This document shows positions 7,385 to 15,934 of a stretch of 64,000 nt of DNA, in pieces; position 1 is the stretch's first letter, and the number at the start of each line of letters is the position of its first letter. The stretch covers positions 110,159 through 174,158 of the forward strand of contig NZ_JAZGJP010000005.1 of assembly GCF_036408795.1 (NCBI RefSeq). Reading direction: 5' to 3'. The translations under genes and the position numbers were made by a program. Source of the DNA: Olsenella_L kribbiana (GTDB taxonomy: Bacteria > Actinomycetota > Coriobacteriia > Coriobacteriales > Atopobiaceae). The notes under the pieces were generated by a model. That model was given only the letters and a program-made list of their open reading frames with translations. It was not told the origin of the DNA and ran no database searches.

Positions 7385-9238
7385 TCAGACGTTCCCTCTC
7401 AGAAGAAGGTACTGCTCATCTGCAGGGCTCACCTCGAAGCCGAGCTCTGAATGGAGACGGAGCGACGGCTTGCTTTCGGGCGCTATGAGTGCCCAGGGCA
7501 CCCTGCCTTCCGCAAGAAGACGGTTCACAAGCCTGCCTTCGAGGGCAGACGCCCAGCCGCGTCTGCGCCATTCCGGCTTCACTTCGAGAGGGCCGATCGA
7601 GCCATCCGCACGAAGCCCCACGACGCCGACCAGCTCGTCTCCATCGAAGCCGCCGAGAAGCGTGCCGCCTGAAAGGCTTTCGAGAATCTCCGCATCGGCA
7701 CGTTCGCTCTTCCCATGGAGGAAGGCTGATACCTCATCTGCAGCATCCTTGCTGAGCGTCTCGATATGGTAGCGCTTGGCCACCTTGCAGCGGCGCCTTC
7801 CCTTGTAGACCGCGAGGTGGAGCGGCATCTTCTTCGTGAGTCCGAGCTCTTCTGCTGCAAAGGATGCAAGTTCTGGCTCGAGGAGCAGGAGGCGGTCTGC
7901 ATGGCTCTGGAGTGCAAGCGCATCTTTCCCCTCTTCTGCATCAGGCGCAAAGAGGATCTCGGTCCCCTGGGCATTCCGCGCAAGGATCGAACCTTCCGAG
8001 ACATGGAGAAAGGCAAGGCTGCCCCTTTTTGCCTGCTCCATGAGGGGGAAGGCACGGCGCGGCGCATGGGCAAGGATCTTCCCTGCTGCCGCGGCAAGCT
8101 CTTCCTCAGAACGCGTGTCAGGATGCGTCAGATACGCGAAGCGCCGACAGATCGTAGATTGGCTCTTCTCTCCTGGATGGTCGCATCCGTCGGCGAAGGC
8201 CCGAGGAGCCCTATCGGAGAGATGCGAGCCATCCACAAGCTTCATGTATGGGTGGCGGGCACACTCCTCTTCGAGCACGGGGGCAACCTTTGCCATGCAG
8301 CTTCTCGGATGCGTCTGGTAGCGCTCCTCCCTATAGGGGAACGGCGTCAGGACATACGTCTCGGCATCCGGATAGCGCGCTGCGAGCGCTGAAAGGCTCG
8401 TGCGCACATCGAAGCGGAGCCTGCTTTCCGGGTACGCCTCATAGCGGTAGTTTGCACCGAGCTCGACAATGACCTGAGCGACGTCGAGGCCCTCGGGCAG
8501 CGTCTCGAAGAACTGCGGCTCGAAGACCTGGCCGCCGACGGACAGGTTCAGAAGGTCGAGGTTCTGAGAATCTGCCCACTGGGCCACCCAGGCATGCCGC
8601 GGATCTTCCGTGACGAAGCCCTGGGCTATCGAGTCGCCAATCACAAGGCACAAGGGGCGTGCCTCAATGGGCTCGAGCGTCGTGCCGTCGCCCCAGATCC
8701 TGCCCAGGCGCACGCCGCGAAGGCAGGGCAGCCATATCTCCACCTCATGCTCTGGCCCGAAACCCGGAAGGCGCTGCAGGTGCCAGGAAGGATGGAGCGT
8801 ATCCTCATCGAGATACCAGCTGACGACCTCTCTGCCCTCTCCTGCCTCATGGAATGCAAGCTTCCGTCCATCGCAGGTGCAGGACACCCCGTCATGTGCT
8901 TTCCAGGCAGCAGGGTCTTTTCCGTCCACATCCTTGAGCACCGCCCGGGTGCCGGAAGGCTCCTCATCCCACACAAGCTCGAGCGCAATCTCGAGCGAGT
9001 TCGTGCGGAGACGCAGCACCATGCCTGCAGAGGTCTTTCCCATCTGCTTGTAGAGCCCTGGATGCCATGCCACGCAGCTGCCGAGCGCGCGCATGCCCGC
9101 CTCGCTCATGCGCCAGGGACGGGTGAGGCCCGCTGCCTCCTCTTCCGTGCGGAGCGCTCCATGGAGGAAGCGCGCTGCCGGCGCCTCGATGAGGAGCCGG
9201 CGCGTATCCTCTGATGTGAGCATGTCTTTGAGACCCAT
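7385..9238 (-). CDS. SGNH/GDSL hydrolase fused to a GNAT acetyltransferase
   Basis: A 617-residue, apparently cytoplasmic fusion with no signal peptide. Residues about 1-190 form a beta-rich N-terminal domain like that of SsfX3-type esterases. Next is an SGNH hydrolase domain with the nucleophile block GDSIAQGF, the VELGAN block and a C-terminal DGCDHP that can supply Asp and His. The last 130 residues are a GNAT fold, with GGFDGDELVGVVGL followed by the acetyl-CoA loop VKPEWRRRGWASAL. The chosen ATG 9238 has GAGGGG upstream. An upstream TTG at 9271 has no ribosome site. The substrate is unknown; deacylation or acylation of sugar or peptidoglycan units is a guess. Confidence 0.82.
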   Translation of the reverse strand: MGLKDMLTSEDTRRLLIEAPAARFLHGALRTEEEAAGLTRPWRMSEAGMRALGSCVAWHPGLYKQMGKTSAGMVLRLRTNSLEIALELVWDEEPSGTRAVLKDVDGKDPAAWKAHDGVSCTCDGRKLAFHEAGEGREVVSWYLDEDTLHPSWHLQRLPGFGPEHEVEIWLPCLRGVRLGRIWGDGTTLEPIEARPLCLVIGDSIAQGFVTEDPRHAWVAQWADSQNLDLLNLSVGGQVFEPQFFETLPEGLDVAQVIVELGANYRYEAYPESRLRFDVRTSLSALAARYPDAETYVLTPFPYREERYQTHPRSCMAKVAPVLEEECARHPYMKLVDGSHLSDRAPRAFADGCDHPGEKSQSTICRRFAYLTHPDTRSEEELAAAAGKILAHAPRRAFPLMEQAKRGSLAFLHVSEGSILARNAQGTEILFAPDAEEGKDALALQSHADRLLLLEPELASFAAEELGLTKKMPLHLAVYKGRRRCKVAKRYHIETLSKDAADEVSAFLHGKSERADAEILESLSGGTLLGGFDGDELVGVVGLRADGSIGPLEVKPEWRRRGWASALEGRLVNRLLAEGRVPWALIAPESKPSLRLHSELGFEVSPADEQYLLLRGNV

Positions 9239-9290
9239 GGAGCTGACCCCTCGTGCCGCGATATGGCGCAAATCTTACTATTGCTCCATC

Positions 9291-9803
9291 TTAGCGGGCT
9301 TTTCCGCCATCTGCAGCTTCGCGGACAGGACGGTAAGCCAAAAGCAGATCGGGGAGGCGCATCCGGGCATTTGCAGGGCTCGTCGAAGGCAGGGCATGGG
9401 CAGAGATGCCTGCTGCCTTCTCCACATAGCGCCGGTAGAGCGCATGCGCTCTCGTGCCCGTCGTGAAGACGCACCCGATCGAGGTGCCTGAAAGAAGCTT
9501 CGCTATATCGTTCGGCACGACGTCGGTGATGCTTGCATCAGAGGCACCCCGTATGCGGCAGCGATGGATCACGTCCCAGAGGGCGATATGGTGCACAGCA
9601 CAGAAGGCAATGCGCTCCTCATTTGTGAGCGGCTCGTCCTCTTCCCAGAGCCCTGCCATGACAGGCCAGAAGCGGTTCTGCGGATTTGCATAGTACATGC
9701 CGGTTTCGCGGGACTTGGGGCTCGGAAGGCTCCCCAGGATGAGGACGCGGGCGTCTGCCGGCAGAATCGGTTCCAGAGGATGGACGATCGTCTCAGTCTC
9801 CAT
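9291..9803 (-). CDS. DNA-deoxyinosine (hypoxanthine-DNA) glycosylase, UDG superfamily
   Basis: A 170-residue enzyme of the uracil-DNA-glycosylase fold that excises hypoxanthine arising from adenine deamination. The diagnostic N-terminal motif LILGSLPSPKSRETGMYYAN, followed by PQNRFWPVM, spans residues 21-49. ALWDVIHRCRIRGASDASI and the C-terminal LPSTSPANARM are also typical of the HDG family. The ATG 9803 has GAGGACG before it and lies inside the end of the phosphatase gene (11-base overlap), so the two are probably translationally coupled. Confidence 0.88.
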   Translation of the reverse strand: METETIVHPLEPILPADARVLILGSLPSPKSRETGMYYANPQNRFWPVMAGLWEEDEPLTNEERIAFCAVHHIALWDVIHRCRIRGASDASITDVVPNDIAKLLSGTSIGCVFTTGTRAHALYRRYVEKAAGISAHALPSTSPANARMRLPDLLLAYRPVREAADGGKAR

Positions 9804-10584
9804 CAAGCACGTCCTCGTAGAACTCTTTCCGGTCATCGAGCCTCAGCATGCAGAGCCTGCCATGGTCAGGCACCGACCCCGCCCCGCAGTCGATAACAAG
9901 ACGGTCGGCAACGCCGCCTGTCGCCTCCGTCGCGCCAAGCGAGAGCATCTGGCATCTGCCATCGTCGTTCAGGGCACTTCTGTCTGTCACATCGGCAAGC
10001 GTTTCTGCAAGCGCTGTCGGCGTATGTCCGCCGACGATGACGGGGCCTTCGCCCTTTGCATCGAGAAGGCCGGTCGGCCGGTCGAGATACCCTTCGCGGA
10101 TCCAGACAAGGTCATCCGCATCCTGCGCCGCAAGCGCTGCGGAGATATGGTCCGCTGCATCGGCAGCGAGCTTCTCTGTCCGCAGGCCGGCATGCACGAG
10201 CACGTACGTCCTTCCGGCAACGGTCTTCACGATCCAGCGCGCCAGGCCTGCCGCCCAGTCGAGCAAATCGTGGCGTGCGTCCGCCTTCATCTTCATGAGC
10301 CCCCGGGCAGTTGGGACGCCGCCATTGATGGCCCAGTTCAGAAGCGCCTCCTGATCCTGCGGATTGTGGAAGAAGTCGAGCATGAGCTGCTCATGGTTGC
10401 CAAGAAGGACCGTCGCATTCGGCAGGTTCCGGCAGAGCTTCATGACCTCGACAGAGTCAGGTCCTCTGTCGACCATGTCGCCCAGGATGTAGATCTCGTC
10501 GTTTTCGGCAGGCGAGACCTTCTCGAGGAGGCGGTCGAGCGTCTTCAGTCTGCCATGTATGTCAGAGAGTGCATAGCATGCCAT
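9793..10584 (-). CDS. Metallophosphoesterase of the PPP (Ser/Thr phosphatase / ApaH-like) type
   Basis: The protein is 263 residues. It has the classic two-metal phosphoesterase motifs in order: DIHG at 8-11, GDMVDRG at 35-41 and GNHEQ at 62-66, with later histidines in the VHAG and GGHTP motifs. This is the bacterial protein-phosphatase/PrpE/ApaH group, and the actual substrate (phosphoprotein or Ap4A-like nucleotide) cannot be decided. The ATG at 10584 is preceded by GGAAGGAG. It overlaps the downstream hypoxanthine-DNA glycosylase gene. Confidence 0.9.
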   Translation of the reverse strand: MACYALSDIHGRLKTLDRLLEKVSPAENDEIYILGDMVDRGPDSVEVMKLCRNLPNATVLLGNHEQLMLDFFHNPQDQEALLNWAINGGVPTARGLMKMKADARHDLLDWAAGLARWIVKTVAGRTYVLVHAGLRTEKLAADAADHISAALAAQDADDLVWIREGYLDRPTGLLDAKGEGPVIVGGHTPTALAETLADVTDRSALNDDGRCQMLSLGATEATGGVADRLVIDCGAGSVPDHGRLCMLRLDDRKEFYEDVLDGD

Positions 10585-10732
10585 GTCCGCTCCTTCCACC
10601 GCGCGCCCGCGCCATCACTCTAGGGCTTCTGCGAGAGAAGTGGCAGCAATTCCAGGAACAAAGTCTGCCAATGGCTGAACAGGTGCGGCTAGCGCCTGAA
10701 TGCACCCCATGAACGGCAGGGAATATCCGCAT

Positions 10733-11125
10733 CTATGCAAGCTGCTTGTCGAGGTCGGCAAGCTCGTCCGGTATGTTCGAGAGGTCCCAGCCGAATGCCA
10801 CAGCAACGGCACGCGCCTGGGCAAGCCTCAACTCGGACGTCTTGTCATCTCCGCGCCTCTCATAGAGCGAGGCGAGCTTGTCCAGCACGTAGGCAGCATA
10901 TCCTGCAACCGTATCGCCGATGCCGGAGAGATCCATCATCGTGACGAGCGATTCAGGCGTCAGCATGAGCGCCGTCTCGGGATCGAGCTGCAGGAGGTCA
11001 CCCACCGCATGCTCTGCCTCGTGGATCGATTTCAGGTCCTGGTGCGCTGCTGCGTGGAGCAGCGGGTCCGTGACGGCGTCGACGAACTGGGTGATGAGCA
11101 TCATGATATAGTCGCGTTGCAGCAT
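10733..11125 (-). CDS. Small conserved protein, probably DUF6483 family
   Basis: A 130-residue, largely helical soluble protein of unknown function. The N-terminal pattern (QRDYIMMLITQFVDAV) and the later helix DLKSIHEAEHAVGDLLQLDP resemble DUF6483 proteins of anaerobic Gram-positives. It follows ruvB by 9 bases and has its own AGGAG site, so it looks like the last gene of the ruvCAB operon. Nothing in the sequence suggests catalysis. The 148 bases between its stop and the next gene hold no recognisable gene. Confidence 0.7.
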   Translation of the reverse strand: MLQRDYIMMLITQFVDAVTDPLLHAAAHQDLKSIHEAEHAVGDLLQLDPETALMLTPESLVTMMDLSGIGDTVAGYAAYVLDKLASLYERRGDDKTSELRLAQARAVAVAFGWDLSNIPDELADLDKQLA

Positions 11126-11134
11126 GAGTCGCTC

Positions 11135-12187
11135 CTATGCGTCGGTAGGCGGAATGAGTCCGAGGTGCTCGAAGGCCGCACGGGTCGCTTTCCTTCCCTG
11201 CGGGGTCCGGATCACCAGACCACACTGTAGCAAATACGGCTCGTAGACGTCCTCGATCGTCGAAGGATCTTCGCTGACGGCACTCGCGATCGTCGTGAGG
11301 CCGACCGGACGTCCGCGGAACGTGCTGCAGAGCGCTGTCAGGATCTTCACGTCCATCCAGTCGAGGCCGAGCTCGTCGATCTCGAAGAACGAGAGCGCCT
11401 CGCGGGCAACCTTTTCCGTAATCGTGCCATCGCTCTTCACCTGAGCATAGTCGCGCACGCGCTTCAGGAGCCTGTTCGCAAGGCGCGGCGTGCCACGGCT
11501 CCTCGACGCAATCTCCTGCGCGCCCTCCTCGTCGATCCCGACACCCAGGATGCCGGCAGAGCGTACAACGATCTTCGTGAGCTCAGGAATCGTGTAGTAG
11601 TCGAGACGGTAGGAGATGCCGAAGCGGTCGCGGAGAGGCCCTGTCAGAAGGCCGGTCCTCGTCGTTGCGCCGACAAGCGTGAACTTCGGGATATCGAGAC
11701 GGATCGAACGGGCGGCAGGGCCCTTGCCGATCACGATATCGAGGAAGAAGTCCTCCATTGCAGGATAGAGGACCTCCTCCACCTGATGGTTGAGGCGGTG
11801 GATCTCGTCGACGAAGAGCACATCGCCTGGCTCGAGGTTCGTAAGTATTGCAGCAAGGTCGCCTGTGCGCTCGATCGCAGGGCCGCTCGTCGTATGCATC
11901 TTGGCACCCATCTCGTTTGCCAGGACATTCGCGAGCGTCGTCTTGCCGAGGCCCGGAGGGCCCGAGAAGATCACGTGGTCGAGCGGCTCGCCACGGCGCT
12001 TCGCCGCCTCGATGAGGACACGGAGATTGTCGCGCACACGCTCCTGGCCGATATAGTCATCGAGCGTGCGGGGCCTGAGCGTGCGGTCGACCTCGATATC
12101 GTCTTCCGTGAGCTCTCCCGAGACCTGGCGGGCATGTCCTGGCCGCGCCATGTCCTCGAAGAGATCGTCCTGCTTGGCCTGCCACAT
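11135..12187 (-). CDS. ruvB: Holliday junction branch migration helicase RuvB
   Basis: AAA+ motor that drives Holliday-junction branch migration with RuvA. The protein is 350 residues from the chosen start. RPRTLDDYIGQ opens the core, Walker A is GPPGLGKTTLANVLA, Walker B is VLFVDEIHRL, and GATTRTGLLTGPLRDRFG is the sensor-1/arginine-finger segment. The C-terminal winged helix ends in PQGRKATRAAFEHLGL. The ATG at 12187 comes one base after the ruvA stop and uses GGAGG 11 bases upstream. A GTG at 12199 would place the start inside that ribosome site. Confidence 0.97.
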   Translation of the reverse strand: MWQAKQDDLFEDMARPGHARQVSGELTEDDIEVDRTLRPRTLDDYIGQERVRDNLRVLIEAAKRRGEPLDHVIFSGPPGLGKTTLANVLANEMGAKMHTTSGPAIERTGDLAAILTNLEPGDVLFVDEIHRLNHQVEEVLYPAMEDFFLDIVIGKGPAARSIRLDIPKFTLVGATTRTGLLTGPLRDRFGISYRLDYYTIPELTKIVVRSAGILGVGIDEEGAQEIASRSRGTPRLANRLLKRVRDYAQVKSDGTITEKVAREALSFFEIDELGLDWMDVKILTALCSTFRGRPVGLTTIASAVSEDPSTIEDVYEPYLLQCGLVIRTPQGRKATRAAFEHLGLIPPTDA

Positions 12188-12188
12188 C

Positions 12189-12827
12189 CTAGATGCCACC
12201 TCCCAGACGCTTCAGCGCATAGCTGAGCGCTGCCTCGACGGACACAGCTCCCGCCTCGTCTGCGCCCTTGAGCGCAAGCTCTGCCTCCTTCGGGGTGAAT
12301 CCCATGGAGAGAAGCGCCTGCGTAACCTCTTCGGAAGGAGACTCCACAAGCGGCAGAGGCGCACTCTTGCCAGCGGGAACCTCGGTGGCAGCCTTGCCGG
12401 CAAGGCCCATGAGGACAGGATCCTTCGCAAAGACGCCCTGGAGCTCCAGGATGAGGCGGTGCGCCGTCTTCTTGCCGACACCCGGCACGCGCGACATGCC
12501 CGCTGCATCGTCTGCTGCGACCACGGCATAGAGCTCTGCCGGCGTGAATGTCGAGAGAACGGAGAGCGCAAGGCGAGGCCCCACGCCTGCGACCTGGACC
12601 AGCCGGTCGAAGAGCGCGCGCTCCTCCTTCGTCGCGAATCCATAGAGCCGAACTGCATCCTGGGAGACAATCATGCGGGTCAGAAGCGTCACGCCCGCCT
12701 CCCCTGCCTGGGGAAGCGACGCTGCCGTGTTTGCCGATATGCCGAGCTCATAGCCGACTCCGCCGACATCGAGCACAGCTGTCGTCGGCAGCACCTCCAC
12801 GAGCGTTCCTGTCAGCTGCACGATCAT
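12189..12827 (-). CDS. ruvA: Holliday junction DNA helicase subunit RuvA
   Basis: Tetrameric junction-binding protein. The 212 residues begin with the OB-fold (MIVQLTGTLVEVLPTTAVLDVGGVGYEL). Two helix-hairpin-helix motifs follow (LVQVAGVGPRLALSVLS and LSRVPGVGKKTAHRLIL-like). The C-terminal RuvB-binding UBA-like domain contains ALLSMGFTPKEAELAL. The start overlaps the ruvC stop in an ATGA, indicating coupled translation. Confidence 0.97.
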   Translation of the reverse strand: MIVQLTGTLVEVLPTTAVLDVGGVGYELGISANTAASLPQAGEAGVTLLTRMIVSQDAVRLYGFATKEERALFDRLVQVAGVGPRLALSVLSTFTPAELYAVVAADDAAGMSRVPGVGKKTAHRLILELQGVFAKDPVLMGLAGKAATEVPAGKSAPLPLVESPSEEVTQALLSMGFTPKEAELALKGADEAGAVSVEAALSYALKRLGGGI

Positions 12828-13459
12828 CTTGAAGCCCTTTCCCGTGCCATCTTCTCGAGGCGGGCAGCCGTTGCTGCCGCCGTCTCCTCATGCTTCTCCC
12901 GGCGCCTCTGCTCCTTCTGGGCAATCTCCGCCTCGCGCACGAGCGCTGCCGTCCTCTGGTTGCCGTTCGCATAGCGGGAAATGTCCTGCGTGCGCCTCAG
13001 ATTCCAGTGGCAGATGGCAGCAGCAAGCGCATCGGCGCAGTGGTCGGGGTGCGGGTCATGATCGAGCGCAAGCACCTGTCTCACCATGAATATCACCTGA
13101 TGCTTGTCGGCGGCACCGGTGCCGACGACAGCCTGCTTGATCTGCATCGGCGTGTACTCGCCGACCTTGAGCCCCTTCTCTGCCGCAGCGACAAGTGCCG
13201 CTCCTCTTGCATGCGCTGTCGCTATGGCCGAGCGGCTGTTCTCTGCGAAGAAGATCTTCTCGATAGCAAGCTCGGTGGGCTCGAACTGGATGATTGCGTC
13301 GTTCACATCCTGGTAGATGCGGCCCAGCCTCTCGTGGAGCGGCTCATCTGCCCCCGTCTTGATGCAGCCATAGGCACGGGCACGGCAGACCGTGCCCCTT
13401 GTCTCAATGATGCCCCAGCCCGTATGCGCAAGGCCGGGATCGATGCCGATGATGACCAT
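12824..13459 (-). CDS. ruvC: Holliday junction resolvase RuvC with a charged C-terminal extension
   Basis: Endonuclease that resolves Holliday junctions. The N-terminus MVIIGIDPGLAHTGWG carries the first catalytic Asp (residue 7). ELAIEKIFF supplies the Glu, and the DHDPHPDHCADALAAAICH region the final acidic residues. The protein is 211 residues, about 40 longer than usual. The excess is a C-terminal Arg/Lys/Glu/Ala-rich helix (AALVREAEIAQKEQRRRE and on). The start ATG 13459 sits 27 bases after a predicted transcription start. First gene of ruvC-ruvA-ruvB. Confidence 0.95.
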   Translation of the reverse strand: MVIIGIDPGLAHTGWGIIETRGTVCRARAYGCIKTGADEPLHERLGRIYQDVNDAIIQFEPTELAIEKIFFAENSRSAIATAHARGAALVAAAEKGLKVGEYTPMQIKQAVVGTGAADKHQVIFMVRQVLALDHDPHPDHCADALAAAICHWNLRRTQDISRYANGNQRTAALVREAEIAQKEQRRREKHEETAAATAARLEKMARERASR

Positions 13460-13492
13460 GGTAACCCCCGAACAACCGTTCTGACTCATACC

Positions 13493-13498
13493 ATGGTA
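13493..13498 (-). promoter_or_regulatory. Extended -10 box (TACCAT in TGCTACCATGG) for ruvC
   Basis: On the minus strand the hexamer TACCAT is embedded in TGCTACCATGG, the same context found before addB, dapA and others here. It predicts a start near 13486 and a 27-base leader carrying GGGGG before the ruvC ATG. No convincing -35. Confidence 0.55.
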
Positions 13499-13547
13499 GC
13501 ACAGACCGGCATGTTGCAGCACGCGGCACAGGAGCGCACAGAAGATA

Positions 13548-15380
13548 TCAGTTCTCCGAGAACGGCTGTCCCCACGACGGGAAGCCGGGGCGGATCGTGA
13601 AGCCATCCTGCTCCGTGCCTTCCGGCATGCCCGGCACCTCCTTCGGACCCGGCGTGTTCGAGAGCTCGCGGATGAGCTCGAAAGCATCGGCGAGGGCATC
13701 TGAGTCCTGAGGCGGGACAGACCCTGCCTTCTGGCCCCGGAGCATGCGCTCGAGCTCGTGCACGATATCCTCGAGGTTCTCGGCTCCTCCCCCTTCGCGC
13801 TCATGGTCCACCCAGGCAACGCCGACGGGGGTCTCAAGCTCGGAAAGCGTGCAGTTCGAGACCTCGAAGCAGGGCGGAAGCATCTGGCGCGTGAGCGCAG
13901 CATCATGGAGGCGATGGAGCGCCGCCTTCACGAAAACAGCAGGATAGCCCTCATCGAGAAGTGCTGCTATATCATGCATATCCTCGATGCGTGCGGCAAG
14001 CATGCGGTCAAGCGCCTCGAGCCTGCCCTTGTCGGTCGCAGCGCTCTGGGAGATGCCGAAGATGTCAGGCACAGCGTATGCGCTGAGCATCTCGTCCGGA
14101 AATACCGGAGAGACACGCATCCTGTCCTCGGCCAGATCGAGGAGCTGGGATCTCCAGATGTCGCCGAAGGGTGCCCAGGCCTTGCCGGAGACGCCCATAC
14201 GCTCCTCTCCGAGCGCCAGGCCTGTCTTGTCGTCTGGCACGAGCACAAGCGCATGCTCCTGGCGGGCAAGCTCCGCCAGGAAGGCTGCCTCGACACCCCT
14301 GAGGAGCAGAGGCGACTCCGTGGCCCAGGCACCCGGCTGCGGCACGGGCAGGCGGAAATCAGGCATCCTTGTCTCGATGTGGAGCCGGTCTGCAAGCTCT
14401 GCGGCAGCTGGGCTTCCGTCCACGACGAGGGCCTCGACCTTGCGGGGGCCCAAAGCATCGCAGGCAAGCGTAGCGAGAAGCCCCGAGGCAAGTCTTCCAT
14501 CGAGCGCCAGCGCGACCTTGTCCTCCCCTTCTGCATGGACAAGATCGGCAAGTCCACGTACGAGAAGCTCCCAGAGCACATGGCTCTTCTCCCGGACGCC
14601 CGGATGAGGAAGCTCTGCCACAGGCGTCCCTTCAGCCTTGTCTTCCGTATCGAAGACAAGAAGGCTCTCCTCGAGAAGCGGTGCCTTCGCCTGGAGACGC
14701 CCCTCAGCATCGAGCACGAAGCTTCCGCCGGCAAAGAGCTGAGGCCCATAGCCGCCGACGGAGTCGGCGCAGGCAAGCCAGCAGCCGATCTCTTCTGCAT
14801 CCTTTGCAAAGCGGTTCTCCGCAAGAGAGAGCGAAAGCGCCGAGTCGAGATCTCTGGCAACATAGCCATCCTGCGGAAGGTAGAGCAGGACATCGAGCGA
14901 GAAGTCGTAGTCGCGGTAGTCGTCGAGATCGTCGTAGGTGAAGGCGACGCCGATATGCGTGCCGTCGAGCTCGAACTCGGGAAGATCCGGTGCCGGCATG
15001 CTGCCTGCCTGGGGAAGCTGCCCCGAGCTGGCAAGCGCGCCCATCGATGCCGCCATGGCACCCATGCGCAGAGGCACAAGCTCCCCATCGTCTATCAGGA
15101 AGGCTTCGGCGGCAAGACCAGTGCCGGTTCCTGCCACGACCGGCACGATTGCAGCACAGGGAATATCGTCGGCCAGACGGCGCAGCGTCTCTGCCGCATC
15201 TCCCACATAGGCCTCGATATCGCTCTCCTCGACAGGAGAGGGGCCTGTCAGCACGGCATACGGAAAGACGACGAGGCGGGCACCTGTATCGGCTGCCTTC
15301 TCCGCGCTTTCGGCCATGCGCTTGGCCGTCACCTCGAAATCGCCCGCCACCGAAGACATCTGGGCTATGGCAATCTTCAT
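13548..15380 (-). CDS. Glutamine-dependent NAD+ synthetase-like protein lacking catalytic residues in both domains
   Basis: A 610-residue protein with the two-domain layout of NadE: a nitrilase-type glutaminase domain (1 to about 270) and an N-type ATP-pyrophosphatase domain. The nitrilase catalytic Glu position reads VVFPYAVLTG (Tyr41), and the Cys position reads GVAFTYDD (Thr148). The synthetase P-loop, normally SGGxDS, reads ALDGRLASG. Later NadE landmarks survive only in outline (PDDKTGLALGEERMGVSG, then FGDIWRSQLLDLAE). I infer a non-catalytic paralogue, perhaps regulatory, since the frame is intact and long. The start ATG 15380 follows GGATGGTG and a terminator, so it is probably transcribed on its own. 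Confidence 0.72.
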   Translation of the reverse strand: MKIAIAQMSSVAGDFEVTAKRMAESAEKAADTGARLVVFPYAVLTGPSPVEESDIEAYVGDAAETLRRLADDIPCAAIVPVVAGTGTGLAAEAFLIDDGELVPLRMGAMAASMGALASSGQLPQAGSMPAPDLPEFELDGTHIGVAFTYDDLDDYRDYDFSLDVLLYLPQDGYVARDLDSALSLSLAENRFAKDAEEIGCWLACADSVGGYGPQLFAGGSFVLDAEGRLQAKAPLLEESLLVFDTEDKAEGTPVAELPHPGVREKSHVLWELLVRGLADLVHAEGEDKVALALDGRLASGLLATLACDALGPRKVEALVVDGSPAAAELADRLHIETRMPDFRLPVPQPGAWATESPLLLRGVEAAFLAELARQEHALVLVPDDKTGLALGEERMGVSGKAWAPFGDIWRSQLLDLAEDRMRVSPVFPDEMLSAYAVPDIFGISQSAATDKGRLEALDRMLAARIEDMHDIAALLDEGYPAVFVKAALHRLHDAALTRQMLPPCFEVSNCTLSELETPVGVAWVDHEREGGGAENLEDIVHELERMLRGQKAGSVPPQDSDALADAFELIRELSNTPGPKEVPGMPEGTEQDGFTIRPGFPSWGQPFSEN

Positions 15381-15395
15381 GTACACCATCCAAAG

Positions 15396-15426
15396 AAAAA
15401 AGGCCCGGGCGCCTTGCGCCCGAGCC
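15396..15426 (-). terminator. Intrinsic terminator after desulfoferrodoxin gene
   Basis: Perfect 11-bp GC stem with one wobble (15402-15412 with 15416-15426) and a 3-base loop, followed on the minus strand by six T. It separates the desulfoferrodoxin gene from the NadE-like gene. Confidence 0.9.
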
Positions 15427-15466
15427 CATACTGCTCGAAACAAAGGTCTTGCCAGAATAGTAGCGC

Positions 15467-15847
15467 TTAGAGCTCGCACTTCCAAAGGCCGTGGAGGTTG
15501 CAGTACTCGTAGACCGTCGCCGGGCCCTCTGCCACGGAAGCGAAGACCGTCTGCGGCTTCTCGCCCGGATGCAGGTGATGGATCTCGACACGGTCGCCCT
15601 GGGCAAGAGCGATCCACTGGATCGAGTGCTCCTCGAGCATCGGGTGCTCGACAGAGCCGACGGTGACCTTCACATCTGCGCCCTCACGTACTGCGACCGG
15701 AACATGCTTCTCGGTGGCAGCATCGGTGGAGCCAGCAACGAGCTTCTCCATCGGCTGGCCGCAGCACTGGGGTGTGCAGGCACCCTCATTGACGACAGCG
15801 ACCAGGTTGCCGCACTTGTTGCAGCGATAGAACGTGACTTCACTCAT
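15467..15847 (-). CDS. dfx: Desulfoferrodoxin (superoxide reductase, 2Fe type)
   Basis: Reduces superoxide to peroxide without making oxygen; typical of anaerobes. The 126 residues comprise an N-terminal desulforedoxin-like Fe site (CNKCGN at 9-14, then CCGQPMEKL) and the catalytic neelaredoxin domain. That domain has the ligand histidines in EKHVPV, VGSVEHPMLEEHSIQWI and the C-terminal EYCNLHGLWKCEL. The electron donor is not encoded nearby. The gene is single, bounded by a terminator downstream and by a short gap after dnaE. Confidence 0.96.
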   Translation of the reverse strand: MSEVTFYRCNKCGNLVAVVNEGACTPQCCGQPMEKLVAGSTDAATEKHVPVAVREGADVKVTVGSVEHPMLEEHSIQWIALAQGDRVEIHHLHPGEKPQTVFASVAEGPATVYEYCNLHGLWKCEL

Positions 15848-15934
15848 GATGTATCCCCTCTCTTGTGGGACGTGACTTAGTCTCTTTGTTCCCGCCCTTC
15901 CGGGCGTTTAAACAGGAGTATATCCTATTTGCTA

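Noticed and set aside
13758..15470. A 570-codon plus-strand frame
   Set aside because: Antisense to the NadE-like gene and without a start context. The minus-strand protein matches a known architecture throughout.
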